64,000 nt of DNA from Brucella intermedia LMG 3301 (lineage in GTDB: Bacteria; Pseudomonadota; Alphaproteobacteria; Rhizobiales; Rhizobiaceae): assembly GCF_000182645.1 (NCBI RefSeq), contig NZ_ACQA01000001.1, forward strand, positions 2,112,001 to 2,176,000, in the 5' to 3' direction. Below, in pieces: positions 29,005-38,565 of this stretch. Position numbers and translations under genes: made by a program. The notes below the pieces were generated by a model. It was not told the DNA's origin, made no database searches, and worked only from the letters and a program-made list of their open reading frames with translations. Every line of letters begins with the position of its first letter. Position 1 is the first letter of the stretch.

Positions 29005-29453
29005 CCATACGTCTGCGTGGCCATCATCTTCTTTGCATGCTGACTTATGTCGGCAAGGGCTACAGCCCGGCTTTCGTGGAAAATTACGATGCGATTGCCG
29101 GGCGGTTGAGCCGGGGAGAGGATATTCTTCTGGTCGATGGTCCCGATGACATCTGCGCGCCCCTGCTCTGCGGGGGCGACTGTCATTGTTATGAAGCAAG
29201 CGTCAGGAGACGCGACGCACTGGCGCTCAAGACCGTGGGCGAACTTCTGGGAACGGTACTTACCACGCCTTCCCCGTTCACGCTCGATGCGGAGCGGCTG
29301 GCAGCAATGCGCTCGAGCTTCGCCGACGGCACGCTGCGCGCGGCCTGCGAGCATTGCGAATGGTCTGATCTGTGCACCCGGATTGCGGGGCCGGAAAATT
29401 TCGAGGGCGTGAAAGTCACCGCACCTGTTTCTGCAACCGAAAGCGGTCGCTGA
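29001..29453 (+). CDS. DUF1284 family protein
   Basis: The 150-residue product starts MTIRLRGHHLLCMLTYVGKG (TTG start at 29001, overlapping the bioY stop as TTGA). It contains RGHHLLC, DDICAPLLCGGDCHCYEASV and ACEHCEWSDLCTRI, a Cys/His-rich pattern that suggests metal binding. DUF1284 has no agreed function. Translational coupling to bioY puts it under BioR, so a link to biotin is a fair guess and no more. The overlap and absence of an ATG argue for the TTG start. Confidence 0.85.
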   Translation: MTIRLRGHHLLCMLTYVGKGYSPAFVENYDAIAGRLSRGEDILLVDGPDDICAPLLCGGDCHCYEASVRRRDALALKTVGELLGTVLTTPSPFTLDAERLAAMRSSFADGTLRAACEHCEWSDLCTRIAGPENFEGVKVTAPVSATESGR

Positions 29454-29458
29454 AACGG

Positions 29459-30283
29459 TTAACTCCAGAACGCCGGTATCGTCTCTTCCAGATGCGCGCC
29501 GATGCGCAGGGGAGCGGCCTTTTCTGCAAGCCCTGTGCGGTCCGAAATCTCGATGCCGACGCCGCAGATGGTGGCAGGGCCGTTCGCCGCCTCGAACCGT
29601 CCTTTCGGCACTTTGGACAGGAAGCGGTTGAGCGGCTCTTCCTTATCCATGCCGAGCGACGAGTCGTAATCGCCGCACATGCCTGCATCCGACATATAGG
29701 CCGTGCCATTGCGCAATATCTGGCAATCGGCTGTCGGCACATGCGTATGTGTGCCGACAACCGCGCTTGCGCGGCCATCGACAAAGTGGCCGAAACACTG
29801 TTTTTCGCTGGTCGCTTCGGCGTGGAAGTCGAAGAAGACGGCATCGGCCTGTTCACCAAGCGGACAGGCTTCCAGAATTTTCTCTGCAGCGATGAAAGGA
29901 TCGTCGAGATCCGGATGCATGAATACCCGGCCCATGATGTTCGAAACCAGAACACGAGCGCCGTTCTTGGCGATATAAAGCCCCTCACCCTTGCCCGCCG
30001 TCCCTTTCGGGAAATTGGCCGGGCGCAGGAAGCGATCTTCGCGCCTGGAGAAATCCAGCGCCTCGCGCTGATCCCACACATGGTTGCCGGTCGTCACCAC
30101 GTCGGCACCGGCACGAATGGTGTCGTGAAAAATCTCTTCGGTAATGCCGAAACCGCCAGCGGCGTTCTCGCCGTTGACGATAACGAAATCCAGCTTCAGA
30201 TCGGAAATCAGCCCCGGCAGCTTTTCATAAACCGCGGTACGGCCCGACCGGCCCACCATATCACCAAGAAAAAGCAATCTCAT
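29459..30283 (-). CDS. YmdB-family metallophosphoesterase
   Basis: YmdB proteins (TIGR00282) are cytosolic calcineurin-like phosphoesterases, active on 2',3'-cyclic nucleotides in Bacillus. The 274 residues carry the metal ligands in order: MRLLFLGDMVGRSGR, DFVIVNGENAAGGFGI, VVTTGNHVWDQ, FFDFHAEATSEK, VVGTHTHVPTADCQILRNGT and YMSDAGMCGDYDSSLGM. It is next to fau (5-FTHF cyclo-ligase), a common neighbour in alphaproteobacteria. Start: ATG at 30283. Confidence 0.95.
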   Translation of the reverse strand: MRLLFLGDMVGRSGRTAVYEKLPGLISDLKLDFVIVNGENAAGGFGITEEIFHDTIRAGADVVTTGNHVWDQREALDFSRREDRFLRPANFPKGTAGKGEGLYIAKNGARVLVSNIMGRVFMHPDLDDPFIAAEKILEACPLGEQADAVFFDFHAEATSEKQCFGHFVDGRASAVVGTHTHVPTADCQILRNGTAYMSDAGMCGDYDSSLGMDKEEPLNRFLSKVPKGRFEAANGPATICGVGIEISDRTGLAEKAAPLRIGAHLEETIPAFWS

Positions 30284-30383
30284 GAGATTGCCTTATAAAC
30301 CTGCGCCAAGCGAACGCAAGCCGGTCAGGGCATTTTGGAGTCAGGCGGCATCGCCTGACATCGCATAAATGCAGGAGCAAAAA

Positions 30384-30989
30384 CTAGAGCGCCGACCCGG
30401 TTCCAAGCGAACGCAGGCCGCTTTCAGTCAGTATCTGGTTGAGCGCGATATCGTGCGGCTCATCGGGCACATGTTCGACTTCCTGACAGTCGAAGGCCAT
30501 GCCGATCAGCAGCGGCTGCAAACCGCGCTCGGTAAAGCGTGCCAGCGCGCGGTCGTAATGCCCCGCACCGTAGCCGAGCCTGTGGCCACGCCGGTCGAAG
30601 CCGGCAAGCGGCATCAGCATGATCGCCGGATCGACAACCGGCGCGTCTTCCCCCGGTCCCATCGTGCCGAAACCAGTCTGCACCAGCTCGGTGTCCGGCA
30701 GATATTCACGAAAGGCAATCGTTTCCTTGTCCAGAACGACGGGCAGGCAGAGCCGTGCGCCTTTGGCGCGGAAGGCGGACAAAAGGGGACGCGGATCGAT
30801 TTCGGACCGGATCGGCCAGTAGCCTGCAATCAGGGTGCCTTTGGGAACGTCGATCGCGGCCTCACCCTTTTTGGCAGCCGCCAGAGAAGCCTCGTAATGA
30901 AAGCGCGGATCAAGCGCATCGCGGATTGCAAGAATCCTGCGTCTCAGCTCCTGCTTTTCCAGACCGGGGCTACGCTCCGTTGCCGTCAT
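30384..30989 (-). CDS. fau: 5-formyltetrahydrofolate cyclo-ligase
   Basis: The enzyme converts 5-formyl-THF to 5,10-methenyl-THF with ATP. ATG at 30989 with AGGGAG nine bases upstream gives 201 residues. Motifs: LEKQELRRRILAIRDAL (basic N-terminus), YWPIRSEIDPRPLLSAF, VDPAIMLMPLAGFDRRGHRL, and GYGAGHYDRAL, the phosphate-binding glycine loop. The frame runs upstream to 31037 but without a good ribosome-binding site. It is downstream of 6S RNA with one membrane gene between, echoing the classical ssrS-fau (ygfA) order. Confidence 0.94.
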   Translation of the reverse strand: MTATERSPGLEKQELRRRILAIRDALDPRFHYEASLAAAKKGEAAIDVPKGTLIAGYWPIRSEIDPRPLLSAFRAKGARLCLPVVLDKETIAFREYLPDTELVQTGFGTMGPGEDAPVVDPAIMLMPLAGFDRRGHRLGYGAGHYDRALARFTERGLQPLLIGMAFDCQEVEHVPDEPHDIALNQILTESGLRSLGTGSAL

Positions 30990-31049
30990 GCCAAGCCACT
31001 CCCTGCTGCCGTGTTTCGCCATGCAGTGGAACCGCAATATGACAATCCG

Positions 31050-32045
31050 TCAAGTGACTCCGCCCGCCCCTTGGGCGATCTTCTCGGAACGGTCGCGGAT
31101 GACCTTCAAAACGACGCGATGGAAGTCATTCAGGAACAATTTTCCCCACAGGTCGCAATAGAAATCGATCGGCGTTGCGATCTGGTAATGGGTCGTCAGC
31201 GTAAGGCGCGTATGGCCGTTCGTCAGTGGTTCGAGACTGTAGTCGCCCTGGGCAAGCTTAAGATAGGTGCTGTCGACCTTGATATGCGCCTCAACCTCGG
31301 GCGGTATGGACCCCGGGCCGAAGCGGAAATCCCACGCCAGAAGCCGGTTTTCTTCCCATTGCGTGACAATTTCCTGAAAATTGACGCCATGTGTCCACCG
31401 GAGCTGGCGCACCGCCCCGATGCCCTCTCCTTCAAGCCGCGCATCCACCGGCTGCGGCACACCCAATATGCCATGACTGAATGTCCACGACAGTTCGTGG
31501 GGGCGCACATCGCGGATTTCGACCGTCTGCCGCCAGACAACTTCCGGCGGGGCTGCGATTTCGACTACCGTCGTGACGAAACTGTCGTGCGGAGCATAGG
31601 TCATCTGAAGCTCGGCAGGCAGCACCAGCAGCGGCAGCGCAATGACCAGAGTGGTCGAGTGCCGCGAGCGGAACTGCCGGATGATCCATAGTGTCACCGC
31701 CGAACCGAGCGCCGAAAACACCATGAAAAATGGAGCGGCCATGGCCACGCAAATGCCAGCCTCATGGAAAAGCACCATGCTGGTCACGACAAGCCCGCCA
31801 ATGATGGCCCAGCCCATGCGCACATGACGCCAAAGCCCCTTTTGCGCGCGCGGGTCCGACAGGCAGGAGGCGAGGCTCGCAACAGCCATCGGCAACAGGG
31901 CGAGCCCGGCAATGACCGGCATCGCGTCCATGTAATGGCGCGACCAGATCATGACATAAAGCAGAAGCCCGTAAACGAATGCGACGGGTATCGCGATGGC
32001 CAGTCTTTCCGATGAATCGGGCGATGCTGTTTCGGGAGATTTCAT
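31050..32045 (-). CDS. Membrane protein with C-terminal SRPBCC (START-like) domain
   Basis: About 331 residues. The N-terminal third has four membrane helices (LAIAIPVAFVYGLLLYVMIW, MDAMPVIAGLALLPMAVASL, WAIIGGLVVTSMVLFHEAGI, VAMAAPFFMVFSALGSAVTL). The rest is a polyketide-cyclase-like lipid-binding fold: TTVVEIAAPPEVVWRQTVEI, ... and LEPLTNGHTRLTLTTHYQIA. SRPBCC domains bind hydrophobic ligands. The function is unknown. ATG at 32045 is preferred over the in-frame ATG at 32057. Confidence 0.7.
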   Translation of the reverse strand: MKSPETASPDSSERLAIAIPVAFVYGLLLYVMIWSRHYMDAMPVIAGLALLPMAVASLASCLSDPRAQKGLWRHVRMGWAIIGGLVVTSMVLFHEAGICVAMAAPFFMVFSALGSAVTLWIIRQFRSRHSTTLVIALPLLVLPAELQMTYAPHDSFVTTVVEIAAPPEVVWRQTVEIRDVRPHELSWTFSHGILGVPQPVDARLEGEGIGAVRQLRWTHGVNFQEIVTQWEENRLLAWDFRFGPGSIPPEVEAHIKVDSTYLKLAQGDYSLEPLTNGHTRLTLTTHYQIATPIDFYCDLWGKLFLNDFHRVVLKVIRDRSEKIAQGAGGVT

Positions 32046-32138
32046 CAAGATGCGCAAATGGTTGGAGTTTTGCGCCTGTTTACGAACAAATTGTCCGCAA
32101 GATCAAGCCTATAGCGAACATGCTACAAGCCGGGAAAA

Positions 32139-32306
32139 GAAAGCGGCGACCACGACGACCGATGGTAGTGATTGATCCCGGGAACCTACAAAGTAGGTGG
32201 GCGCCATATGCGAAAGCCCGCAAGCCTTCACAGGGACAGCTCCCTTAGAGATCAATAAGGCCCCGGGGATGCTGTTACACCTGTCGGGAAGCGCAGTTCG
32301 CCAGCG
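32139..32306 (-). ncRNA. ssrS: 6S RNA (SsrS)
   Basis: 6S RNA mimics an open promoter and sequesters sigma-70 RNA polymerase in stationary phase. A TACTAT -10 box (32313-32318, minus strand) fits a start near 32306. The RNA is about 168 bases. The two ends pair (GC-GGCGA near the 5' end with TCGCC-GC at 32143-32149), ATTGATC pairs with GATCAAT further in, and a U-rich TTTCTTTT tract follows the 3' end. The zapA-ssrS-fau neighbourhood is the classical site in proteobacteria. Exact ends are inferred. Confidence 0.75.
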
Positions 32307-32415
32307 ACCAATATAGTATCTGCCGGACAGGAACGCCAGTGGCTTGCGCCAGCCCAACAGGAAATCTTTTCAGAAAAATCTGAACTGCCATGTGGGCAGG
32401 ACCACGGGTCCTGAC

Positions 32416-32550
32416 CCTAGAGCGGTTCCTGTTCTAACAAAATCGCCTGAACCGCTCTAACTATTTGTTCTATCGCATTATCCAACGCATCGAAGCGGGT
32501 TAAGAAATCAGTCCAGTGAACTAATCTCCGCGTAGACGTTTCACACTTTA
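32416..32550. repeat. Palindromic repeat between 6S RNA and zapA
   Basis: CTAGAGCGGTTC...GAACCGCTCTAA and AATGCGATAGAACAAATAGT (minus strand) match the repeat at 6151-6208. The rest (32494-32550) matches 4667-4729 by tilS. The zapA stop codon (TAA) forms the edge. Confidence 0.75.
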
Positions 32551-32913
32551 GCTGCTTCGCGGCGCGATGCGGGATGCCACCTGCTCGATGCGTGATGCCA
32601 CATCCGTCAGCAGGCCGGTCAGGGCGGCATCGTTGCTGTCGGCGCGTCCGAGCGCTTCATCGCGGGCACGGCGCAGCGTGTCGACTTCGCTCTCCAGACC
32701 GTTGATGCGCTTCTGCATCTCGGCCATCTCGTCCATCACCATGATCCCGGCCATGACGGTCAGGCGCAGATCGCCAATCTCCCCGAAGGACGACTTCAGA
32801 TGGGTCACATACTGGTCGAAACGGTCGGCGAGCCCGGAAAGGTGTTCTTCCTGCCCCTCGTCGCAGGCCATCCGGTAAGCCTTGCCATCAATGGTAACGG
32901 TTACGGTCGCTAT
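32548..32913 (-). CDS. zapA: Cell-division protein ZapA with apparent ATA start
   Basis: ZapA bundles FtsZ filaments. The family N-terminus ATVTVTIDGKAYRMACDEGQ is encoded in frame, but its first codon (32911-32913) reads ATA, not ATG. GGAGG lies five bases upstream and an in-frame stop lies four codons back. The next ATG (32871) would cost the first 14 residues, part of the first beta strand. Using the ATA start the protein is 121 residues, with a globular N-domain and a helical tail ending SRIAPRSS. The cause could be an ATA start, a mutation or a sequencing error. DUF4164 overlaps nothing and ends nine bases before. Confidence 0.85.
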   Translation of the reverse strand: MATVTVTIDGKAYRMACDEGQEEHLSGLADRFDQYVTHLKSSFGEIGDLRLTVMAGIMVMDEMAEMQKRINGLESEVDTLRRARDEALGRADSNDAALTGLLTDVASRIEQVASRIAPRSS

Positions 32914-32922
32914 GGTAGCCTC

Positions 32923-33195
32923 CTATCGGTCCAGAACGGCGCGGATTGTCTCCATCGCAGTCACGAGGCGGCGTGAAACCTCGCGGTTGGCGGCTTCAAG
33001 CCGCTCCGCGCGCGCTTCGGACTGGTCGAGTTCCTGGGCGAGACGGCTGCGATCCGCATTCATGCGCTGCACCTCTTCCTCGGCTTCGGCGAAATCGCCT
33101 TCCTTGTCCAGCCGCAGATCGACCGCTTGTTCAAGCGCGTTGAGTGCCTTTTCGAGCCGTTCCAAGACTTGCCTGAGGGTCGTATCGGGTGCCAT
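32923..33195 (-). CDS. DUF4164 coiled-coil protein
   Basis: The 90-residue product MAPDTTLRQVLERLEKALNA ... SRLAQELDQSEARAERLEAA is nearly all coiled coil. Start ATG at 33195 with GGAAAGGA upstream; the longer frame to 33306 is not favoured. DUF4164 genes sit just before zapA in many alphaproteobacteria, so a role at the divisome is likely but unproven. It is nine bases upstream of zapA, so the two are co-transcribed. Confidence 0.75.
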   Translation of the reverse strand: MAPDTTLRQVLERLEKALNALEQAVDLRLDKEGDFAEAEEEVQRMNADRSRLAQELDQSEARAERLEAANREVSRRLVTAMETIRAVLDR

Positions 33196-33438
33196 CCATG
33201 TCCTTTCCAATGCCAATCGCAAGCCCAATTCAGGGACATCGAATCGCGCCTGCGGGACGGGCATCTTTGAAAAGATTGTAATAATCGACTGCCCGATAAG
33301 CAACAAATGAGGGGCATATACGAGCGTTCATACACCGTTATCGGTGCAAAAACGGCTTTTCAGTGGTTGCATATAAGCTGTCAGCGCTACTCAATCGATT
33401 AGTCGCGGACAGTTTATTACCCAAAACTCATCGGTTTA

Positions 33439-33466
33439 TTGACTCCTTATGTGCAGGTGCTATGTG
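33439..33466 (+). promoter_or_regulatory. Predicted tkt promoter
   Basis: TTGACT (33439-33444), 15 bases, CTATGT (33460-33465), fitting the alphaproteobacterial TTGAC-N16-CTATAT pattern. The 393-base gap 33196-33588 between DUF4164 and tkt also has a CACCG/CGGTG palindrome (33333-33346). No gene is seen in the gap. Confidence 0.5.
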
Positions 33467-33588
33467 TCCCGGTGCCTTCTGGAGCGTGATCCTAAAACGC
33501 ATGAAACCGTTTTCGATACGGATCGTACTCAGGCAAAAGGCATCGCCGCAACCCCGTTAACCCCTCCCAAGGAAAGACGGCTGAGACC

Positions 33589-35580
33589 ATGACCAATTCC
33601 GACAAACAAAACCAGATGGCCAACGCAATCCGCTTCCTCTCCATGGACGCGGTCGAGAAAGCCAATTCGGGCCATCCCGGCCTGCCGATGGGCGCAGCCG
33701 ATATAGCGACGACGCTTTACACCCGTTTCCTCTCGCACGACCCGCAGAACCCGCACTGGCCGGATCGCGACCGTTTCGTGCTTTCCGCAGGCCACGGCTC
33801 GATGCTGCTTTATTCGCTGCTCTATCTTTCGGGCTACGAAGACATCACCATCGACGAGATCAAGAATTTCCGCCAGCTTGGCTCGCGCACCGCTGGCCAT
33901 CCGGAATATGGCCACGCCGCCGGTATCGAAACGACGACCGGCCCGCTCGGCCAGGGCATCGCCAATGCCGTCGGCATGGCGCTCTCCGAACGCATCCTCA
34001 ATGCGCAGTTCGGTGACAGCCTCGTCAACCATTACACCTATGTGATCGCCGGTGACGGCTGCCTCATGGAAGGCATCAGCCAGGAAGCGATCGCGCTTGC
34101 CGGTCATCTGAAGCTGAACAAGCTGATCGTGTTCTGGGACGACAACAACATTTCGATCGACGGCCCTGTCACGCTGTCCGACAATACCGACCAGCCTGCC
34201 CGTTTCGCCGCTTCCGGCTGGAACACCATGGCTGTCGACGGTCATGACCAGGACGCAATCGCCAAGGCCATTGAACTGGCCAAGGTTTCCGACAAGCCGA
34301 CGCTCATCGCCTGCAAGACCACCATCGGTTTCGGCGCGCCGAACAAGGCTGGCACCAACAAGGTGCATGGCTCGCCGCTCGGTGCTGAAGAAATTGCCGC
34401 CACCCGCAAGGCTCTGGGCTGGAGTGCAGAACCTTTCGTCGTTCCGGCAGAAGTGCTGGACGCATGGCGTGTGGCTGGCCTCAATGCGGCCAAGAAGCGT
34501 CAGGAATGGGAAAAGCGCCTTGCTGCGGCCGACGCTGAAACCCGCGCCGAATTCGAGCGCCGGATGCGTGGCGACCTGCCCGCAAACTTCGATGCGACCA
34601 TCATCGAATACAAGAAGAAGCTTTCCGCCGACAAGCCGAAAGTGGCGACCCGCAAGTCTTCGGAAATGGCTCTTGAAGTCATCAATGGCGTTGTGCCGGA
34701 AACCGTGGGCGGCTCTGCCGACCTCACCGGTTCCAACAACACCAAGACGAGCCAGACCAAGGCTGTAACGCCGGAAGATTACGGCCAGCGTTATGTCCAT
34801 TACGGCATCCGTGAACACGGCATGGCTGCCGCCATGAACGGCATGACGCTGCACGGCGGCCTCATCCCTTACGGCGGCACCTTCCTGACCTTCTCGGACT
34901 ATTGCCGCCCGGCCATGCGTCTTTCCTCGCTGATGGGCATCCGCACCATCTATGTCATGACCCATGATTCCATCGGTCTTGGCGAGGATGGCCCGACCCA
35001 CCAGCCGGTCGAGCATCTGGCTGCGCTGCGCGCCATTCCGAACCACAATGTGTTCCGTCCTGCCGACGCGGTGGAAACCGCCGAATGCTGGCAGATCGCC
35101 CTGCAATCGAAGAAGACACCTTCGACGCTGGCGCTCACCCGCCAGAACCTGCCGACGGTCCGCACCGAGCATCGCGACGAGAACCTGTCGGCTTACGGCG
35201 CCTATGAGCTTGCTGCCGCAAGCAAGGACGCCAGGGTGACGATCTTCGCAACCGGCTCGGAAGTGGAAATCGCGCTCAAGGCCCGCGACCTTCTGGAAGG
35301 CAAGGGCATCGCGACCCGCGTCGTTTCGGTTCCCTGCTTCGAGCTTTTCGAGCAGCAGAGCGACGCCTACAAGACGGCAACCATCGGCGACGCGCCGGTG
35401 AAGGTAGCCATTGAAGCGGCAATCTCGCTCGGTTGGGAACGCTTCATCGGCGAAAACGGCATCTTCATCGGCATGAAGGGCTTCGGCGCTTCGGGTGAGA
35501 TCAACGATCTCTACAAGCATTTCGGCATCACGGCAGAACATGCCGCCGAAGCCGCGGAGAAGAAGCTCAACGCCGCATGA
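33589..35580 (+). CDS. tkt: Transketolase
   Basis: Transketolase moves two-carbon ketol groups between sugar phosphates in the pentose phosphate pathway, using TPP and Mg. The 663 residues show [40 protein letters not shown], the TPP/Mg motif [13 protein letters not shown] near residue 155, [20 protein letters not shown], and a C-terminal [11 protein letters not shown] domain. It heads a tkt-gap-(glycolipid-binding)-pgk cluster typical of Rhizobiales. A hairpin follows tkt. Confidence 0.97.
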   Translation: MTNSDKQNQMANAIRFLSMDAVEKANSGHPGLPMGAADIATTLYTRFLSHDPQNPHWPDRDRFVLSAGHGSMLLYSLLYLSGYEDITIDEIKNFRQLGSRTAGHPEYGHAAGIETTTGPLGQGIANAVGMALSERILNAQFGDSLVNHYTYVIAGDGCLMEGISQEAIALAGHLKLNKLIVFWDDNNISIDGPVTLSDNTDQPARFAASGWNTMAVDGHDQDAIAKAIELAKVSDKPTLIACKTTIGFGAPNKAGTNKVHGSPLGAEEIAATRKALGWSAEPFVVPAEVLDAWRVAGLNAAKKRQEWEKRLAAADAETRAEFERRMRGDLPANFDATIIEYKKKLSADKPKVATRKSSEMALEVINGVVPETVGGSADLTGSNNTKTSQTKAVTPEDYGQRYVHYGIREHGMAAAMNGMTLHGGLIPYGGTFLTFSDYCRPAMRLSSLMGIRTIYVMTHDSIGLGEDGPTHQPVEHLAALRAIPNHNVFRPADAVETAECWQIALQSKKTPSTLALTRQNLPTVRTEHRDENLSAYGAYELAAASKDARVTIFATGSEVEIALKARDLLEGKGIATRVVSVPCFELFEQQSDAYKTATIGDAPVKVAIEAAISLGWERFIGENGIFIGMKGFGASGEINDLYKHFGITAEHAAEAAEKKLNAA

Positions 35581-35587
35581 TTTAAGG

Positions 35588-35618
35588 AAACGCCGGCGTC
35601 ACACAAACGTCGGCGTTT
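35588..35618 (+). terminator. Hairpin after tkt, probable terminator
   Basis: AAACGCCGGCGT pairs with ACGTCGGCGTTT (12-base stem, one GU, 7-base loop), eight bases after tkt. There is no U-tract, so it may be partial, leaving some read-through to gap. Confidence 0.55.
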
Positions 35619-35690
35619 CAATGTTTGAACCTACCAGTTCTAATGAGACGCATCGCAAGATGCAGAACCCAATCGGGAGAATAAGAGAAA

Positions 35691-36698
35691 ATGGCAGTTC
35701 GCGTCGCAATCAATGGCTTTGGCCGCATCGGTCGTAACATCCTCCGCGCCATCGTCGAATCTGGCCGCACCGATATCCAGGTCGTCGCCATCAACGATCT
35801 CGGTCCGGTGGAAACCAACGCGCATCTTCTGCGTTATGACAGCGTTCATGGCCGTTTCCCCAAGGAAGTGAAGGTCGCCGGCGATACCATCGATGTCGGT
35901 TATGGCCCGATCAAGGTTCATGCCGTCCGCAACCCGGCTGAACTGCCGTGGAAGGAAGAAGGCGTCGATATCGCTCTGGAATGCACCGGCATCTTCACCT
36001 CGCGTGACAAGGCCGCCATGCATCTAGAAGCAGGCGCCAAGCGCGTCATCGTTTCGGCTCCTGCCGATGGTGCCGACCTGACCGTCGTCTACGGCGTCAA
36101 CCACGACAAGCTGACCAAGGACCATCTGGTCATTTCCAACGCTTCGTGCACCACCAACTGCCTTGCGCCGGTGGCTCAGGTCCTCAACGATGCCATCGGC
36201 ATCGAAAAGGGCTTCATGACCACGATCCATTCCTATACGGGCGACCAGCCGACGCTGGACACCATGCATAAGGATCTCTACCGCGCCCGCGCAGCCGCTC
36301 TTTCCATGATCCCGACCTCGACGGGCGCTGCCAAGGCTGTCGGCCTCGTCCTGCCGGAACTGAAGGGCAAGCTCGATGGCGTTGCCATCCGCGTTCCGAC
36401 CCCGAACGTCTCGGTCGTGGACCTCACCTTCATCGCCAAGCGCGAAACGACTGTCGACGAAGTCAACAACGCAATCCGTGCAGCCGCCAATGGCCGCCTG
36501 AAGGGCATCCTCGGCTACACCGACGAACCGCTCGTCTCGCACGACTTCAACCATGACTCCCATTCCTCGGTCTTCCACACGGACCAGACCAAGGTCATGG
36601 AAGGCACCATGGTGCGTATCCTGTCGTGGTACGACAATGAGTGGGGCTTCTCCAGCCGCATGGGCGATACTGCTGTCGCCTTCGGCAGGCTGATCTAA
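35691..36698 (+). CDS. gap: Type I glyceraldehyde-3-phosphate dehydrogenase
   Basis: GAPDH interconverts glyceraldehyde-3-phosphate and 1,3-bisphosphoglycerate. The 335 residues show the NAD fold [20 protein letters not shown], the active-site [12 protein letters not shown] with Cys153, and [20 protein letters not shown]. Its stop is nine bases before the next small gene, so gap, that gene and pgk are probably one transcript. Confidence 0.98.
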   Translation: MAVRVAINGFGRIGRNILRAIVESGRTDIQVVAINDLGPVETNAHLLRYDSVHGRFPKEVKVAGDTIDVGYGPIKVHAVRNPAELPWKEEGVDIALECTGIFTSRDKAAMHLEAGAKRVIVSAPADGADLTVVYGVNHDKLTKDHLVISNASCTTNCLAPVAQVLNDAIGIEKGFMTTIHSYTGDQPTLDTMHKDLYRARAAALSMIPTSTGAAKAVGLVLPELKGKLDGVAIRVPTPNVSVVDLTFIAKRETTVDEVNNAIRAAANGRLKGILGYTDEPLVSHDFNHDSHSSVFHTDQTKVMEGTMVRILSWYDNEWGFSSRMGDTAVAFGRLI

Positions 36699-36707
36699 GC
36701 GCCGATC

Positions 36708-37277
36708 ATGTTTCGCGCCCTTCTCCCCACCGCTGCGCGCTGGCGTCCGCTGGAAGGAGAAGGGCTCGAACATCTCAATCTCAGCCCTACCGGCCGCACG
36801 ATCCGTGCCGAAAGCGTGGTGATTGGCGATCGCGGCGGCGCCCCCTACGGCGTACGCTACAGCATCGACTGCAACAGCGCCTGGCATGTCCTTCATTTCC
36901 TGATCGAAACCATGTCCGGCCACCGGCTGGAGCTGGCTTCCGATGGCGCCGGTCACTGGAACACGATGGCGGGCGATGCACTGCCTGAATTTGACGGCTG
37001 CATCGATATCGATCTGGCGGGAACCCCCTTCACCAACACGCTGCCCATCCGCCGCCTTGGCCTGACGCCGGAAAGCGGCACCGTACAGCTCGACATGCTT
37101 TACGTGCCCTTCGACAGCTTCCGCCCGCTGCGCGACCAGCAGCGCTACACCTGTATCGAGGCAGGACGGCGCTATCGCTACGAGGCAGCCGACCGCACCT
37201 TCACCGCTGAATTGCCCGTCGACGAGGACGGGCTTGTCACCGACTATCCAACCCTTTTCCGGCGCCTGCCTGTTTGA
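36708..37277 (+). CDS. Putative glycolipid-binding domain protein
   Basis: The 189 residues are a single-domain protein of the PF06475 type (glycolipid-binding): [60 protein letters not shown] and [20 protein letters not shown]. It is soluble, with no signal peptide. It lies between gap and pgk with short gaps (9 and 47 bases), so it is probably co-transcribed with them. No metabolic function can be assigned. Confidence 0.8.
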   Translation: MFRALLPTAARWRPLEGEGLEHLNLSPTGRTIRAESVVIGDRGGAPYGVRYSIDCNSAWHVLHFLIETMSGHRLELASDGAGHWNTMAGDALPEFDGCIDIDLAGTPFTNTLPIRRLGLTPESGTVQLDMLYVPFDSFRPLRDQQRYTCIEAGRRYRYEAADRTFTAELPVDEDGLVTDYPTLFRRLPV

Positions 37278-37324
37278 GCACACTGCTCCATCGGCACCCG
37301 AAAGACAGTTCTGGGAGAAAGATC

Positions 37325-38515
37325 ATGAGTTTCCGCACTCTCGACGATGCCGACGTCAAGTCCAAGCGCGTACTGGTCCGCGTTGATCTCAACGTGCCGA
37401 TGGCGAATGGCGAAGTCACCGACCTGACCCGTATCGAGCGCATCGTTCCGACCATTGCCGAACTTTCCAGGAAAGGCGCAAAGGTTATTCTGCTCGCCCA
37501 TTTCGGTCGTCCCAAGGGCGTTGCTTCGGATGAAAACTCTTTGAAGCATGTCGTGAAGCCGCTCGCCAAGGTGCTTGGACACGGGGTTCATTTTGCCGAA
37601 GACTGCATCGGGGACAAGGCAAAGGCCGCGGTCGATGCGTTGAAGGACGGCGATGTCCTGCTTCTGGAAAATACCCGTTTCCACAAGGGCGAGGAAAAGA
37701 ACGATCCGGAATTCGTCGCAGCTCTGGCAGCCAATGGCGATCTTTATGTGAATGACGCGTTTTCGGCTGCCCACCGCGCGCATGCCTCGACGGAAGGGCT
37801 TGCCCATGTCCTGCCCGCCTGTGCGGGCCGCGGCATGCAGGCTGAGCTTGAAGCGTTGGAAAAGGGCCTTGGCAATCCGGCTCGCCCGGTTGTGGCCATC
37901 GTCGGCGGCGCAAAGGTCTCGACCAAGCTCGACCTCCTGTCCAACCTGATCGAGAAGGTCGATGCGCTCGTCATCGGTGGCGGCATGGCAAACACCTTCC
38001 TCGCCGCCAAGGGCTATGATGTCGGCAAGTCGCTCTGCGAGCATGAACTTGCTTCCACCGCCCGCGAAATCATGGCCAAGGCCGAAACCACAAAGTGCGC
38101 GATCATCCTGCCGGTCGATGCCGTCGTGGGCTGGCACTTTGCAGCCGACACGCCGAACCAGACCTATGGCGTCGATGCCGTGCCAAGCGATGGCATGATT
38201 CTCGATGCAGGAGCACTTTCGATCGATCTGATCGCCTCGGCTATCGATGACGCCGCCACGCTCGTCTGGAACGGCCCGCTCGGTGCCTTCGAGCTGCGCC
38301 CCTTCGACGCCGCCACGGTCAAGACTGCCAAGCACGTCGCAGCCCGCACCAAGGCAGGCAAGCTGGTTTCGGTTGGCGGCGGCGGCGATACGGTCGCTGC
38401 CCTCAATCATGCGGGCGTTGCCGACGACTTCACCTATATCTCGACCGCAGGCGGCGCCTTCCTTGAATGGATGGAAGGCAAGCCCCTCCCAGGGGTCGAT
38501 GTCTTGAAGAAGTAA
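37325..38515 (+). CDS. pgk: Phosphoglycerate kinase
   Basis: PGK transfers phosphate between 1,3-bisphosphoglycerate and ADP. The 396 residues include the hinge-binding [32 protein letters not shown], the substrate His/Arg set, and the nucleotide loop [21 protein letters not shown] at 37325 has GGGAGAAAG upstream; the frame reaches back to 37274 but MSFRTLDD is the family start. A strong terminator follows. Confidence 0.97.
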   Translation: MSFRTLDDADVKSKRVLVRVDLNVPMANGEVTDLTRIERIVPTIAELSRKGAKVILLAHFGRPKGVASDENSLKHVVKPLAKVLGHGVHFAEDCIGDKAKAAVDALKDGDVLLLENTRFHKGEEKNDPEFVAALAANGDLYVNDAFSAAHRAHASTEGLAHVLPACAGRGMQAELEALEKGLGNPARPVVAIVGGAKVSTKLDLLSNLIEKVDALVIGGGMANTFLAAKGYDVGKSLCEHELASTAREIMAKAETTKCAIILPVDAVVGWHFAADTPNQTYGVDAVPSDGMILDAGALSIDLIASAIDDAATLVWNGPLGAFELRPFDAATVKTAKHVAARTKAGKLVSVGGGGDTVAALNHAGVADDFTYISTAGGAFLEWMEGKPLPGVDVLKK

Positions 38516-38535
38516 CGCCCCACATCAGGTTTCAG

Positions 38536-38565
38536 TAAGCCCGGTTCCGCCGGGCTTACTTTTTT
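38536..38565. terminator. Terminator of pgk, shared with the convergent dehydrogenase gene
   Basis: Stem TAAGCCCGG / CCGGGCTTA then TTTTTT. The same T-run encodes the last residues (PKK) and stop of the convergent minus-strand gene, so the two transcripts overlap by 10 bases. Confidence 0.85.
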
